Below, piece by piece: positions 25,667-38,203 of a stretch of DNA of 64,000 nt. Source of the DNA: Hypomesus transpacificus (taxonomy: Eukaryota > Chordata > Actinopteri > Osmeriformes > Osmeridae). The notes under the pieces were generated by a model, which saw nothing but the letters and a program-made list of their open reading frames with translations, did not search any database and was not told the origin of the DNA. The stretch's first letter is position 1, and every line of letters begins with the position of its first letter. A program made the position numbers and the translations under genes. The DNA is taken from contig NC_061081.1 in assembly GCF_021917145.1 (NCBI RefSeq), positions 2,386,058-2,450,057 of the forward strand, read 5' to 3'.

Positions 25667-28059
25667 TTCCGTTCAACCACAAGGTTCGTTAATATTAAGA
25701 TGTGGAATTAGCTAAAAGCATGGGCGGCGCTAGGGAGGGGCTAGCAGGTGCTTCAGCACCCCCAAGAAAAACCAAAGCACCCCCATAGCACCCCCAAAAA
25801 TATTGCTCATTTATTAATAGTATTCAGGCCCGGAGTGGCCATCGGGAGAATTCACGGTTAAAAGCCAGTTAAAAAAGAAAGATTTGTCACTTCATAAATA
25901 TAGGTTCCTGCAAAGGTGGGAAAAATACATTTTCTCCGAAGCCCTGAATCTTTCAGGTACAAATTTGGGTTGTAATTTCCGAAAAATATTACAATATGAG
26001 TCCAACGAAATGTTTATATTAGCCTACAGAAAGCTCAAAAACGATTTTGCAAAGAAATTAATGCCAAAAACTGCGCTTGCGCCCTATGCGCACTCGCATT
26101 CATGTGAAGTTACAAATTTACCTCCCATCAAAACCTTGACTAGGTTCTAGGTTTGGGTTAAGCCCGATTGTTCAACGTATCGCTCGGCCCCTGGTGCGGG
26201 ATGGGCTGGCTTTGGCCATTACACTGCCGGGCTGGAAAAATAGGTCCCACTCATAGAGTTAATATAACTAGAGTAAGCTACTTTTGTCTTCCAAGATGGC
26301 GTCCCCATTCATTTCTATGAAAAGTGCTCAGTGGCGCAGTGGGGCAAGCGAGAGCGCGAGACCGGACCCTCTTTCCACTTCTGTGTTTTCCGGTCTAGCT
26401 TTAAACTATGTGGCTCTTTTTTTTCCCTAGCTCCAGAGCTCATGTAAATCGGCTATCGGCCAATGTGAACTTTTGTGCTCGTGCCCTGTTAGTATCCGCG
26501 AGCACATTTGCAGGCAACTTTCATTGACTAAGCAAATAAATGGGTTGCTAGTTTACCCATTTCGGATTGGTTTCAAACTTAGCAAAAATCGGGTAAAATG
26601 ATTCTATGAAAAAGCTAGTAGTATGAGCCAGGTTCGAGAATCAAACAAAAATTATTGGGGGAGATAGTTTTGTAAATGTTGACTGGAGTTAATAGAATAA
26701 AAACGACCTGAAGAGTCGGAAACCTAACCGTAAATGCAATACCACCTACATCCATCGGGGCCGTTGCTTCAAGCCGAGGGGCGAGGGGTGGGGGCTTGTT
26801 TTCAACAAACGACATATTACATTGCTCTGATTGGTTGTAGGTCTATCCAATTGAGCGAAGAGGCATTTGTTTTACGAGTTCGGTTGAAACACGCCCCATA
26901 GTCACAGCCCAACGGAGAGTTATCAGACTCATATTCTGACCAGAATTATGAGTATGACAACATCAGGCTACGAGACAACCTTTACTGGCGCAAAACTGCA
27001 ACGGCGGTAGATCTCCTCTCCGCGCATGCGTGAGACTTGAGAGCAGCCTCCACAGCAACTTCAGCGTGCCTCAGCCTTCCTGGGCCTCACGCCTCTGTCT
27101 CCCTTTAAGGATGCTGCCTTTCCCGTTGGCTTCTCTCTCTCTCTCTCTCCATTGGCCGTCTCTTCCTGCCTCTCTCTTGCCCAGTCCCTTCTCTGCTTGG
27201 GTACAGCCAAGAGACATGCCTCGGGAGTCCTCTAGGCTCCAGCTATAAGATCACAAATGGACTGCATGAAAAATCCGAATATGTGTGTGTGTGCGCGCAT
27301 GTAGCAAGAGAAGGTAGGCTTTCCTCCACTGCGCATTTGACATAATACATCCAAAAAGTTATTGTTGGGCGAGTGTGAATTTAGATGAAATGGTCTGCCT
27401 AGAGGGCAGAGGAGGTCTGGTCACACTCTATTGGTTCTCCAATACAGCCAAGCATCTCCATCCATCATCGGATATCTATTCTAGGAGACATTACTCATCA
27501 GTCTGAACGAATGTCTCCACACTCTGCTACTCATGTAAGTAATGACACCGACTTACCTGTCCTAAACCCCAGACTAAAAGATTCCTTAACGACCAGACAC
27601 GTCGTTAAGAGAATTCAGATTATAGGTTAGAAATGGCAGTCTTGGATTTTTGAGGTTCTGTAGCTTGCTGACAGTGTGTGTGTGTGTGTGTGTGTGTGGG
27701 GGGGGGGGGGTGCTGGTGCTTCTATGATAATCATTTCTCCCATCCTGATGAAATGAGGCTTGAGGTACGATAACATTATGCTCACAGTATAGATCAGACA
27801 TGAACAGATATTTTTTAGTATTGTCTACATCACATAACATTGCATGTTATTTCAGTTTATGTTTAAAAGTTAAATATATATCAACTTATACAAAATTAAT
27901 TTTTATTATACAATTATATATTAAACAATAAAACAATCGCACATAGCCTGTATTTTATGTTGACATTTGTATACAAAATACATTCTCAGTAGAAATCAAA
28001 TATCGTATTTACAATTATACTTTAAATGATGAATACAAATACACTCATTTCTTATGTTC

Positions 28060-29781
28060 CTATAAATTGGTCTCTCCTGAGTGAACACATTGGTGTCTCT
28101 TTAAGACTCCTGGCCAACTGAAGCTCTTCCCACACTGGTCACAGTGGTACGGCTTCTCTCCTGAGTGAACACGCTGGTGTCTCTCTAAGATTACTGACTG
28201 ACTGAAGCTCTTCCCACACTGATCACAGTGGTACGGCTTCTCTCCTGAGTGAACACGCTGGTGTGTTTTTAAGTTTCCTGACCGATTAAAGCTCTTCCCA
28301 CAATGGTCACAGTGGTACGGCTTCTCTCCTGAGTGAACACGCTGGTGTCTCTTTAAGACTCCTGACCAACTAAAGCTCTTCCCACACTGGTCACAGTGGT
28401 ACGGCTTCTCTCCTGAGTGAACACGCTGGTGTGTCTCTAAGTATCCTGACTGACTGAAGCTCTTCCCACACTGGTCACAGTGGTACGGCTTCTCTCCTGA
28501 GTGAACACGCTGGTGTATCTGTAAGTTTACTGATTTCCTGAAGCTCTCCCCACACTGGTCACAGTGGTACGGCTTCTCTCCAGAGTGAACACGCTGGTGT
28601 CTCTTTAAGTCTCCTGACCAATTGAAGCTCTTTCCACACTGGTCACAGTGGTACGGCTTCTCTCCAGAGTGAAGACGCTGGTGTATCTCTAAGTTTCCTG
28701 ACCGACTAAAGCTCTTCCCACACTGGTCACAGTGGTACGGCTTCTCTCTTGAGTGAACATGCTGGTGTCTCTTTAAGACTCCTGAGCAACTGTAGCTCTT
28801 CCCACACTGGTCACAGGAGTACGGCTTCTCTCCTGAGTGAACATGCTGGTGTCTTTCTAAGTCTCCTGACCGACTGAAGCTCTTCCCACACTGGTCACAG
28901 TGGTACGGCTTCTCTCCTGAGTGAACACGCTGGTGTATCTTTAAGTCTCCTAACCAACTAAAGCTCTTCCCACACTGGTCACAGTGGTACGGCTTCTCTC
29001 CTGAGTGAACATGCTGATGTCTCTTTAAGACTCCTAACCAACTAAAGCTCTTCCCACACTGGTCACAGTGGTACGGCTTCTCTCCTGAGTGAACACGCTG
29101 GTGTCTCTTTAAGACTCCTGAGCAACTAAAGCTCTTCCCACACTGGTCACAGGAGTACGGCTTCTCTCCTGAGTGAACACGCTGGTGTATCTCTAAGTTT
29201 CCTGACCGACTGAAGCTCTTCCCACACTGGTCACAGTGGTACGGCTTCTCTCCTGAGTGAACACGCTGGTGTATCTTTAAGTCTCCTGACTGACTGAAGC
29301 CCTTCCCACACTGGTCACCGTGGTACGGCTTCTCTCCTGAGTGAACACGCTGGTGTGTCTTTAAGACTACTGACCGACTGAAGCTCTTCCCACACTGGTC
29401 ACAGTGGTACGGCTTCTCTCCTGAGTGAACACGCTGATGTCTCTTTAAGACTCCTGACCAACTGAAGGTCTTCCCACACTGGTCACAGTGGTATGGCTTC
29501 TCTCCTGAGTGAACACGCTGGTGTGTCTCTAAGTGTCCTAAGCTCTTCCCACACTGGTCACAGTTGTGATGTCTGGCCTTTTCCGTGTCCATGCTCCCTT
29601 CGGCGGGGACTGGGGGGAGGGAAGAAGTGGTGTTGGGGCGTGGTCGAGAGGACAGAGTCTCTGGTCTGATCTCTCCACTCCTCAGCAGAGAGACGTACAG
29701 GTCATGGTGGCACCTCTTGATGTGCTTGTCGGGGTAGATCTGGGCAGTGAAGGAGAGAGGACACTGGGAGCAGGAAAACAC
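28060..29781 (-). CDS. Polydactyl C2H2 zinc-finger protein, copy 2
   Basis: Same architecture as copy 1: atypical N-terminal finger, linker, shortened finger, then a tandem array, here of 17 fingers. The extra finger (helix region SQSGYLETH) sits between the RKSVNLQ and SWSGVLK fingers and accounts for the 84-base length difference. The damaged finger 3 (YHGDQC) is shared with copy 1, so that lesion predates the duplication. The last finger is HQCVH rather than HQCFH, and one inter-finger residue differs (HQHVH). The nominal first codon is GTG, and the TAG six codons upstream is conserved (about 29797-29799). It is probably the 3' exon of a spliced gene whose 5' exons I could not identify. 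Confidence 0.85.
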   Translation of the reverse strand: MFSCSQCPLSFTAQIYPDKHIKRCHHDLYVSLLRSGEIRPETLSSRPRPNTTSSLPPVPAEGSMDTEKARHHNCDQCGKSLGHLETHQRVHSGEKPYHCDQCGKTFSWSGVLKRHQRVHSGEKPYHCDQCGKSFSRSVVLKTHQRVHSGEKPYHGDQCGKGFSQSGDLKIHQRVHSGEKPYHCDQCGKSFSRSGNLEIHQRVHSGEKPYSCDQCGKSFSCSGVLKRHQRVHSGEKPYHCDQCGKSFSWLGVLKRHQHVHSGEKPYHCDQCGKSFSWLGDLKIHQRVHSGEKPYHCDQCGKSFSRSGDLERHQHVHSGEKPYSCDQCGKSYSCSGVLKRHQHVHSREKPYHCDQCGKSFSRSGNLEIHQRLHSGEKPYHCDQCGKSFNWSGDLKRHQRVHSGEKPYHCDQCGESFRKSVNLQIHQRVHSGEKPYHCDQCGKSFSQSGYLETHQRVHSGEKPYHCDQCGKSFSWSGVLKRHQRVHSGEKPYHCDHCGKSFNRSGNLKTHQRVHSGEKPYHCDQCGKSFSQSVILERHQRVHSGEKPYHCDQCGKSFSWPGVLKRHQCVHSGETNL

Positions 29782-31209
29782 CAGAGTCTGGGACGACTAT
29801 CCTGGTCCTGGAAAAGAGAGAGGGAATTTATTTTTATTTTTGTACAAACATCATAGTTTTAAAATGACAAGCTTTGGTAAGGGAAGGGATTAACAGGTTT
29901 CAATCCTGGTCTGTGGGTTTAATGGTTGTTAGAGGTAGTAATGGAAGAGAGACTAATGTACTATTGACATTAAAATCAATGGTCTTCTATATCAGTCTTC
30001 TACTATACAAATGGAGTTACGGTCAATAATATTGTAGGTTAAGGAGAGCCTTGCCACTCCCTATTAAACCCCATTGTACCGAATTTTGTTGCAGTTTTAC
30101 CAGAGTTCCTCTGGGAGTGATCGCGGTCGAGTGCAAAATGAATGGGAGTCTATGGAGCTAAACGGCTACATTTGTCTCTTTCGCCTGATTATCGTTGATA
30201 AATCTCAGATTTGATTGTCGTTTTTGCATGTTCAACATGGATTACAGGTCAAAAGTTGAATGAACGAGTACTTATGTCCTTTTGATTTCTTACAGGGTAA
30301 GTCGTTGTTGCCCATAACACGCTAGCATTCTGCTAACGAATGCTGATTGGTTAGTGAAGGACTGACTACGACCAGAGATCCCGCTTGATGGCATCTGCTT
30401 GATGGCATCTGAAGCAGAACCAGAATGTCCAGAGCATTAGCAACATTAGCAACAACATTAGCAAGCCAAAACTCTTTCTAGCATGTGTAATGACAGGGAG
30501 AGCTTAACCTGCCAGCTGTGTTGTCAATTCCTCGAGAGAAAGGTGGAAGTAACCAGAGCTTGCCGTCAAGCAGTAGCTCTGGTCGTACGATATGTATGAC
30601 GTGGATGACATTTTCAAAGGCTTTTTAGAACAGAAAGGCGACTTTTAAAAAATCTAACACCCAGCGGTGTGTATTTTTTTTTACTCTCCTTTTCAAATTC
30701 AGAATTCAAATTACTAGACAAAAAATTATATCCTGAGAAAAGTGGATTTTGAGGGGTATCCACCTTTTTCCTGTTTAGCAAATTTACCCATGATTCATAG
30801 CGGGTTTCAACCGGAAGCCGGTTTTCGTTTTCCGGTTCGAAGCTTGTGTACGTTTGTTAGACCGTAGATTGCCATCTTGTTTACTGTAAAAGACGGTGTT
30901 TCTCCATGGATGAAGTAGCCTGACGTTGTCATACTCATAATTCTAGTCAGAATATGAGTCTGAGAACTCTCCGTTGGGCTTTGACTACGGGGCGTGTTTC
31001 AAACGAGCCTGGAAAACGAATGCCTCTTCGCTCAATTGGATAGATCTACAACCAATCAGAGCAACAGAGTATGTGAACTATGTTAAGCGCCGCATAGTTG
31101 TTGTCAACAGAACTAAACTACAAGCAGACTTGAAGTATGCTTGAAGAATGAATACAAACGATTTTTGCCGGTGTTGTAAAATTAATTTAAGGGTAGGGGG
31201 AGTACTTGT

Positions 31210-31542
31210 TCACACGGTCAACCTTTTTGAGCGAAACAATAAAGGGCAATGCATATACGAACAAGTTCTCCGTTTAGGATTACAACTCCACAAAAGAAAA
31301 GGAGAAACCACAATGGCCACTGGGTTTTCATTGTGTCCCATCTTCTTCGTGACCATCGGGGCCAGCTGATAAATTAAACTTTTACCAAATCCCGTAGGAA
31401 GGACGGCAAAAACATATTTTCCATCGACAAATGCCTTCATTGCGTCTCTCTGTTCCTCTTTCAAATCTAATGCGCTGTCGATGTCTTCTAAAACAGACTC
31501 GATGGCAGAATCATAACATCCCAGATCTCCAGCGGTAGCCAT
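31210..31542 (-). pseudogene. RecQ-like DNA helicase N-terminal fragment, copy 2
   Basis: Encodes the same 110-residue product as the copy in unit 1, including the Walker A TGFGKS and the loss of similarity after IVVSP. It was duplicated passively with the 10-kb unit. Unit 3 retains only the sequence around the fragment's 5' side (about 41015-41224). Confidence 0.7.
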
Positions 31543-32153
31543 GTTTGTTCAAAACTAATTCAACTTAAGCGCTCTTTTGTGACGTGGGTGATTCGTTCCT
31601 GTTGATCATCTGTCCATCATCGTATAAAGCCCGCCCTGGCAATTTCATTGGTTCGCCCAGATTCTGTTTTTCTGTAGTTGGTCCCCAATACGAGACCCTC
31701 CAGACCCAATTTCCCGACCAATTTTTTTGGGGGCGGGGAGAAGTTGGGCTGGCAGCCAGGCTATGAATGAATCACAAATGGACAAACAACGGAGGTGGAT
31801 ACACATGTTTTAACAAGTCGTGACGACAGTAGCGTAACAGTCCCTCTTCCATCCCGTCTGACGGATGGTCTCTAGACATGGCTAGATGACATGAAGCAAT
31901 GACCCAATGTTAGCTACATCGACGTTGTTAATTACCTTTTATTTTCTGAAGGTGTTGATGGCGAAGAGTTGCGTAATTACACAAGCACAGAAGCATATAC
32001 TGACTATACTTGCATAGTAACAAAATAGGTAGCCTACAGTATTGTTGAAGAAACACAGCAGCTTTATATTTTTTAAGGCAGCAGTAGAGCCCAGTCAGTG
32101 TCAATAAAGCTAAACATACAGCATGGGTAACGCTGAGGGAAACTGGATTCATT

Positions 32154-32205
32154 GACATTTAGGTTACTCATTTAGCAGACGCTTTCATCCAAAGCGACTT
32201 CCAAG
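32154..32205 (-). repeat. Teleost SINE/LINE tail, inverted, unit 2
   Basis: The unit 2 counterpart of the tail at 22013-22064. Confidence 0.7.
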
Positions 32206-32536
32206 AGAGAGCTTTACAAAGTGCATTGGTCACTGATAATAACAACAAGATAGCCCCAACAACATTGCGGGTACCCAAAACATGAAGCACATATTGTGAG
32301 CAAACAAAATAAGTGCCAAAGGGAAGAACCATAAGAGCATGTAGTTAAGCAAGTAACATTACATTAGCTACAATACATTGAGACAGTCGGCAGCCGGGTT
32401 AGGGAAGTCATGTAGCCATGCAGCAGCTATTCTGTGGAAGGTAAAAATATAATACGACATATGCACAGCACTTGACAAAATGTACTTTTACACTTGTAAT
32501 TTAATATGTTCATGCTTACTGTCTTTATTTATCCAC

Positions 32537-32722
32537 CTACAATATTGATAGTGTAGCCATTATTGCATAGCCCAGATAAAGCTCCGGATCAGGATACAGT
32601 TCGGTTGGCTTTTTTTTTAAGAAATGGAAAGAGCAAACATACACTTTCTTTGGCGGGTGTTTTAGTTTCAAAGCTGCAAGCAACGCTGTTTTGCGTTCCT
32701 TATTCCTTGGCATGGAGTGCAA
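32537..32722 (-). pseudogene. Possible THAP-like fragment, unit 2
   Basis: Identical in translation to the unit 1 fragment, with VYVCSFHF and YPDPELYLGY. A transposon remnant. Confidence 0.3.
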
Positions 32723-35658
32723 AGCGGGCGATGGACACTGACAATTTCTTCGAAGTTGTTGAAGTTCGAAGCAAGACGTTTCCGACGAAAATCTTCAATT
32801 TTCTTGAATTGTTATGGCAACCGACAAGGGCACAAGTGTAACCTGAGCTCATGTTAACAACATTTAATTAAACACAACTTATTCTAATCAATGTAATGTT
32901 GCCTCCCCTGTCAATATCATGGTACGCTAGTAGAGGTTAGACGCTGAACAGAAAACACAAAACCGGAAAGTGGAAGTAGTTCAGTACCCATTGGTTGCTG
33001 GAGAAACCAAGCCCCCATCCCACGCCCCTCGGCTTGAAGCAACGACCCCGGTGGATGTAGGTGGTATTGCATTACGGTTAGGTTTCCGACTCTTCCGGTC
33101 GTTTTTATTAACTCCAGTCAACATTTACAAAACTATCTCCCCCAAGAATTTTTGTTCGATTCTCGAACCTGGCTCATACTACTAGCTTTTTCATTGAATA
33201 CTTTTTCCAGATTTTTGATAAGTTTGAGACCAATCCGAAATGGGTAAACTAGCACCCCATTTATTTGCTTACGTCAATAAAAGTTGCCTGCAAATGTGCT
33301 CGCGGATACTAACAGGGCACGAGCACCAAAGTTCACATTGGCCGATAGCCGATTTACATTGAGCTGAATGAGCCATAGACTTGTATTGAAAGACTTGACA
33401 TAGACTTGTCTTGTTAGATCACGTTATATCCATTAATAGACGTTTGGTTTTCTAGGTTGAACATATAAAACACAGGCCACATTTCTACACTGATGATAAA
33501 TTGAAGGCAGTGTGAATTTCGTGGCATTTCTTTGAATATAAAGTTGACAGTAAGCTATGGTAAGTCTGCATTATGGAAGATTTCAGTTACCTAAATAACT
33601 ATTAAGCTTTCTTTGCTTGGCGAGAACAACAACCGAGCTGTTCATGTTAACAGTTTATTTCATCCGATACAATGCATTGGAAATCATACTCATATCACGA
33701 AGAAAAAAAGCAACATACGTGATGAGTTCCATCTAGATCAGCCCTAAATTTAGCCCTATAGCCTATTTCTAAAAAAACAAGTAGAAGGAATACTACAGTG
33801 ACAGAATACATTTCCGTTAAGTTTGCATCATGTCTCTGATTCTTATCGGACTTTCTGCCCATAGATTCTGCCTTAGCTCACACGCTCGGAACCATATAAA
33901 TCTATGCTCGCGACTAAGTATGACGTGTACAGCTAGTTGCAAGCGTGCACGAGGTCTCGGAGCTAGGGAAAAAAAGAGCCACTGTTTAAAGCTAGACCGG
34001 AAGACACGGAAGTGGAAATATGGCCGCGCCCGGTCTCGCGCTCTCGCTTGCCTCACTGCGCCACTGAGCACTTTTCATAGAAATGAATGGGGACGCCATC
34101 TTAGAAGACAAAAGTAGCTTACTCTAGTTATATTAACTCTATGGGAGAAACAGTTGGAAGAAACAGCTCCATTATAGACCTCCATTCATTCTGCACTCGA
34201 CCGTTAGCGCCCTCATACGGAACTTGAGTGGAATTGCCACCAGTTCAGAACCCGGAGGTTTCCCGAGAGTGGGAGTTCTCCCTTTATTAGACATTCTCTG
34301 GTTTTATTCGCCATGAAAGTTTGCAGACAAGGAATTTACTTTGGCGGAAGGTGCATACATTAAACAAATAGGAATCTTAAAACTTAAATATGTAGACTAA
34401 CTATACAAAATGAGCAAAGTCTAGCTAATACTAAGGGGATTTAGAATAAAATATATATAAAAGTAGCCATAATTCACAATCTAACGTAAAGATACATTGC
34501 AAATGTGCCGGGAAATTGATTGAACCTTAACCCTAACCCTGTGGTTACGATTTGCTTCCATAAACATCGACATCAACATCGTTTTTCAAGTGCAGCTCCA
34601 AACTACAACTAGCAATACGCTAGGAAGGCAGTGCGCGTTCACGCGTAGGGGAGTGGGATTCTGCGGGGGAGTGAGACGTCTGTCCAACACCGGCACGGTA
34701 CTAGCTACAGTTAACTCATGTATTGTGAACAGCCATTTTAGCTAAATAATTAGATACAGTAGCAACTCTGCAGCTACAGTGGTAACACTGGCAATTAACT
34801 TTGTTACAGCAGCTAGCGTTAGCACCGTCGACTGGTTAACTTAATCTAAGCTGACAATGCGACATTCACTTCCCAACTGACGAATTTATATAATTTTAAT
34901 GACATATAACTAGTTAAGTACTTTACCTGCGACTAAACTTGATGAAAGCAACTGTAAGTAGTGATGGGCTGCTCGGTACAAAGGTGTCGATACTATTCCG
35001 ACACATTCAACACTCACTGTATGGAACAACGTTTCGAGACGGGTTTTAAAAACACTCCCGGTCACGTGTCAGTGTTTCGAAACGTTTTGTGACCTTGAAC
35101 GAAACCTGTCTGGTACTTGCCTAAAGACTCTGACGTGTCGGGGTATAAAATGAGGCGGCAGAGCCACAAAGGTTTTGAATGCGTGAGACAGTGGCGTGAA
35201 ATAAGTGCCAGGACATGGAGCTCTGTGGAAGAATATCTGTATACTTGTAGAAAAGATTTGTAACTTGTAAAAAAAAAGTGTCTTGTAGAAGGAGGCGGGA
35301 TCACCGCTCCCAAAACCATCTCTAAGCCAATCAAATATAGAAAAGTGATATTTGTGAGTTTCCTCAAGGATAACAATGACTCTGGAGACTTGTTGCTCTT
35401 GTGGTTAGTGGTAACTGAGTTACATTTTTGTACTTGCTGTGATATATTGTTTTTAATGTTGCTTGTTTTTCCACAGGTAGCCTACACTTGCACTTAATGT
35501 TGTTTAATTGTAACTTGTTTAACTACATGCTCTTATGGTTCTTCACTTTGGCACTTATTTTGATTGTTCACAATATGTGCTTCATGTTTTGGCTACTCGC
35601 AATGTTTTGGGGCTATTTTGTTGTTATTATCAGTGACCTATGCACTTTTATGCTCTCT

Positions 35659-35807
35659 CTTGGAAGTCGCTTTGGATAAAAGCGTCTGCTAAATGAATAC
35701 ATGTAAATGTAATGAGACAGTTTGAGACAATTACAGAACGTTATATATAACCTATATATGAATATGTAACCACTGTATACTGAGTTTATCGTCTCAAACT
35801 GTCTCAT
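35659..35807 (+). repeat. SINE tail and hairpin, unit 2
   Basis: The unit 2 counterpart of 25518-25666, with the same tail and the same 17-base inverted arms. Confidence 0.7.
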
Positions 35808-38203
35808 TTCCGTTCAACCACAAGGTTCGTTAATATTAAGATGTGGAATTAGCTAAAAGCATGGGCGGCGCTAGGGAGGGGCTAGCAGGTGCTTCAGCAC
35901 CCCCAAGAAAAACCAAAGCACCCCCATAGCACCCCCAAAAATATTGCTCATTTATTAATAGTATTCAGGCCCGGAGTGGCCATCGGGAGAATTCACGGTT
36001 AAAAGCCAGTTAAAAAAGAAAGATTTGTCACTTCATAAATATAGGTTCCTGCAAAGGTGGGAAAAATACATTTTCTCCGAAGCCCTGAATCTTTCAGGTA
36101 CAAATTTGGGTTGTAATTTCCGAAAAATATTACAATATGAGTCCAACGAAATGTTTATATTAGCCTACAGAAAGCTCAAAAACGATTTTGCAAAGAAATT
36201 AATGCCAAAAACTGCGCTTGCGCCCTATGCGCACTCGCATTCATGTGAAGTTACGAATTTACCTCCCATCAAAACCTTGACTAGGTTCTAGGTTTGGGTT
36301 AAGCCCGATTGTTCAACGTATCGCTCGGCCCCTGGTGCGGGATGGGCTGGCTTTGGCCATTACACTGCCGGGCTGGAAAAATAGGTCCCACTCATAGAGT
36401 TAATATAACTAGAGTAAGCTACTTTTGTCTTCCAAGATGGCGTCCCCATTCATTTCTATGAAAAGTGCTCAGTGGCGCAGTGGGGCAAGCGAGAGCGCGA
36501 GACCGGACCCTCTTTCCACTTCTGTGTTTTCCGGTCTAGCTTTAAACTATGTGGCTCTTTTTTTTCCCTAGCTCCAGAGCTCATGTAAATCGGCTATCGG
36601 CCAATGTGAACTTTTGTGCTCGTGCCCTGTTAGTATCCGCGAGCACATTTGCAGGCAACTTTCATTGACTAAGCAAATAAATGGGTTGCTAGTTTACCCA
36701 TTTCGGATTGGTTTCAAACTTAGCAAAAATCGGGAAAAATGATTCTATGAAAAAGCTAGTTGTATGAGCCAGGTTCGAGAATCAAACAAAAATTATTGGG
36801 GGAGATAGTTTTGTAAATGTTGACTGGAGTTAATAGAATAAAAACGACCTGAAGAGTCGGAAACCTAACCGTAAATGCAATACCACCTACATCCATCGGG
36901 GCCGTTGCTTCAAGCCGAGGGGCGAGGGGTGGGGGCTTGTTTTCAACAAACGACATATTACATTGCTCTGATTGGTTGTAGGTCTATCCAATTGAGCGAA
37001 GAGGCATTTGTTTTACGAGTTCGGTTGAAACACGCCCCATAGTCACAGCCCAACGGAGAGTTATCAGACTCATATTCTGACCAGAATTATGAGTATGACA
37101 ACATCAGGCTACGAGACAACCTTTACTGGCGCAAAACTGCAACGGCGGTAGATCTCCTCTCCGCGCATGCGTGAGACTTGAGAGCAGCCTCCACAGCAAC
37201 TTCAGCGTGCCTCAGCCTTCCTGGGCCTCACGCCTCTGTCTCCCTTTAAGGATGCTGCCTTTCCCGTTGGCTTCTCTCTCTCTCTCTCTCTCTCCATTGG
37301 CCGTCTCTTCCTGCCTCTCTCTTGCCCAGTCCCTTCTCTGCTTGGGTACAGCCAAGAGACATGCCTCGGGAGTCCTCTAGGCTCCAGCTATAAGATCACA
37401 AATGGACTGCATGAAAAATCCGAATATGTGTGTGTGTGCGCGCATGTAGCAAGAGAAGGTAGGCTTTCCTCCACTGCGCATTTGACATAATACATCCAAA
37501 AAGTTATTGTTGGGCGAGTGTGAATTTAGATGAAATGGTCTGCCTAGAGGGCAGAGGAGGTCTGGTCACACTCTATTGGTTCTCCAATACAGCCAAGCAT
37601 CTCCATCCATCATCGGATATCTATTCTAGGAGACATTACTCATCAGTCTGAACGAATGTCTCCACACTCTGCTACTCATGTAAGTAATGACACCGACTTA
37701 CCTGTCCTAAACCCCAGACTAAAAGATTCCTTAACGACCAGACACGTCGTTAAGAGAATTCAGATTATAGGTTAGAAATGGCAGTCTTGGATTTTTGAGG
37801 TTCTGTAGCTTGCTGACAGTGTGTGTGTGTGTGTGTGTGTGGGGGGGGGGGGGGTGCTGGTGCTTCTATGATAATCATTTCTCCCATCCTGATGAAATGA
37901 GGCTTGAGGTACGATAACATTATGCTCACAGTATAGATCAGACATGAACAGATATTTTTTAGTATTGTCTACATCACATAACATTGCATGTTATTTCAGT
38001 TTATGTTTAAAAGTTAAATATATATCAACTTATACAAAATTAATTTTTATTATACAATTATATATTAAACAATAAAACAATCGCACATAGCCTGTATTTT
38101 ATGTTGACATTTGTATACAATATACATTCTCAGTAGAAATCAAATATCTTATGTACAATTATACTTTAAATGATGAATACAAATACACTCATTTCTTATG
38201 TTC

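Larger units (their letters stand above)
20774..26972. repeat. Composite inverted-repeat element in unit 1
   Basis: Three blocks recur in inverted order. Block A is at 20774-20932 and inverted at 26821-26972. Block B is at 22867-23224 and inverted at 26436-26802. Block C is at 23817-24001 and inverted at 26252-26435. On the right arm the blocks are nearly contiguous. On the left arm A and B are separated by 1.9 kb (including the RecQ-like fragment) and B and C by 0.6 kb. This is the pattern of a terminal-inverted-repeat transposon whose left arm received later insertions or which lost them from the right. Confidence 0.75.
17683..27712. repeat. Tandem segmental duplication, unit 1
   Basis: A 10.03-kb unit. 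It begins CTGGTGCTTCTATGAT and ends in a (GT)n-Gn tract followed directly by the next copy. It carries a minus-strand C2H2 gene, a RecQ-like fragment, SINE tails and inverted-repeat arms. It is almost base-for-base identical to unit 2 over 19.4-27.7 kb, with only scattered substitutions (for example 21415 G versus T and 26113 A versus G). The main length difference is one missing 84-base finger. Confidence 0.95.
30916..37113. repeat. Composite inverted-repeat element in unit 2
   Basis: The near-identical counterpart of the unit 1 element, shifted by about 10,141 bases, with the same three inverted blocks and the same interruptions in the left arm. Confidence 0.7.
27713..37856. repeat. Tandem segmental duplication, unit 2
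   Basis: A 10.14-kb unit with the same start (CTGGTGCTTC) and the same (GT)n-Gn end as unit 1. Homologous landmarks are offset by about 10,141-10,142 bases. Differences from unit 1 are few, so the duplication is recent or was homogenised by gene conversion. Confidence 0.95.

Noticed and set aside
27030..27248. Plus-strand frame of 72 residues repeated in all three units (near 27.0, 37.2 and 55.0 kb)
   Set aside because: Contains a CT repeat of different length in each copy that shifts the frame, so coding constraint is unlikely; may be a leader or promoter part of the unit.
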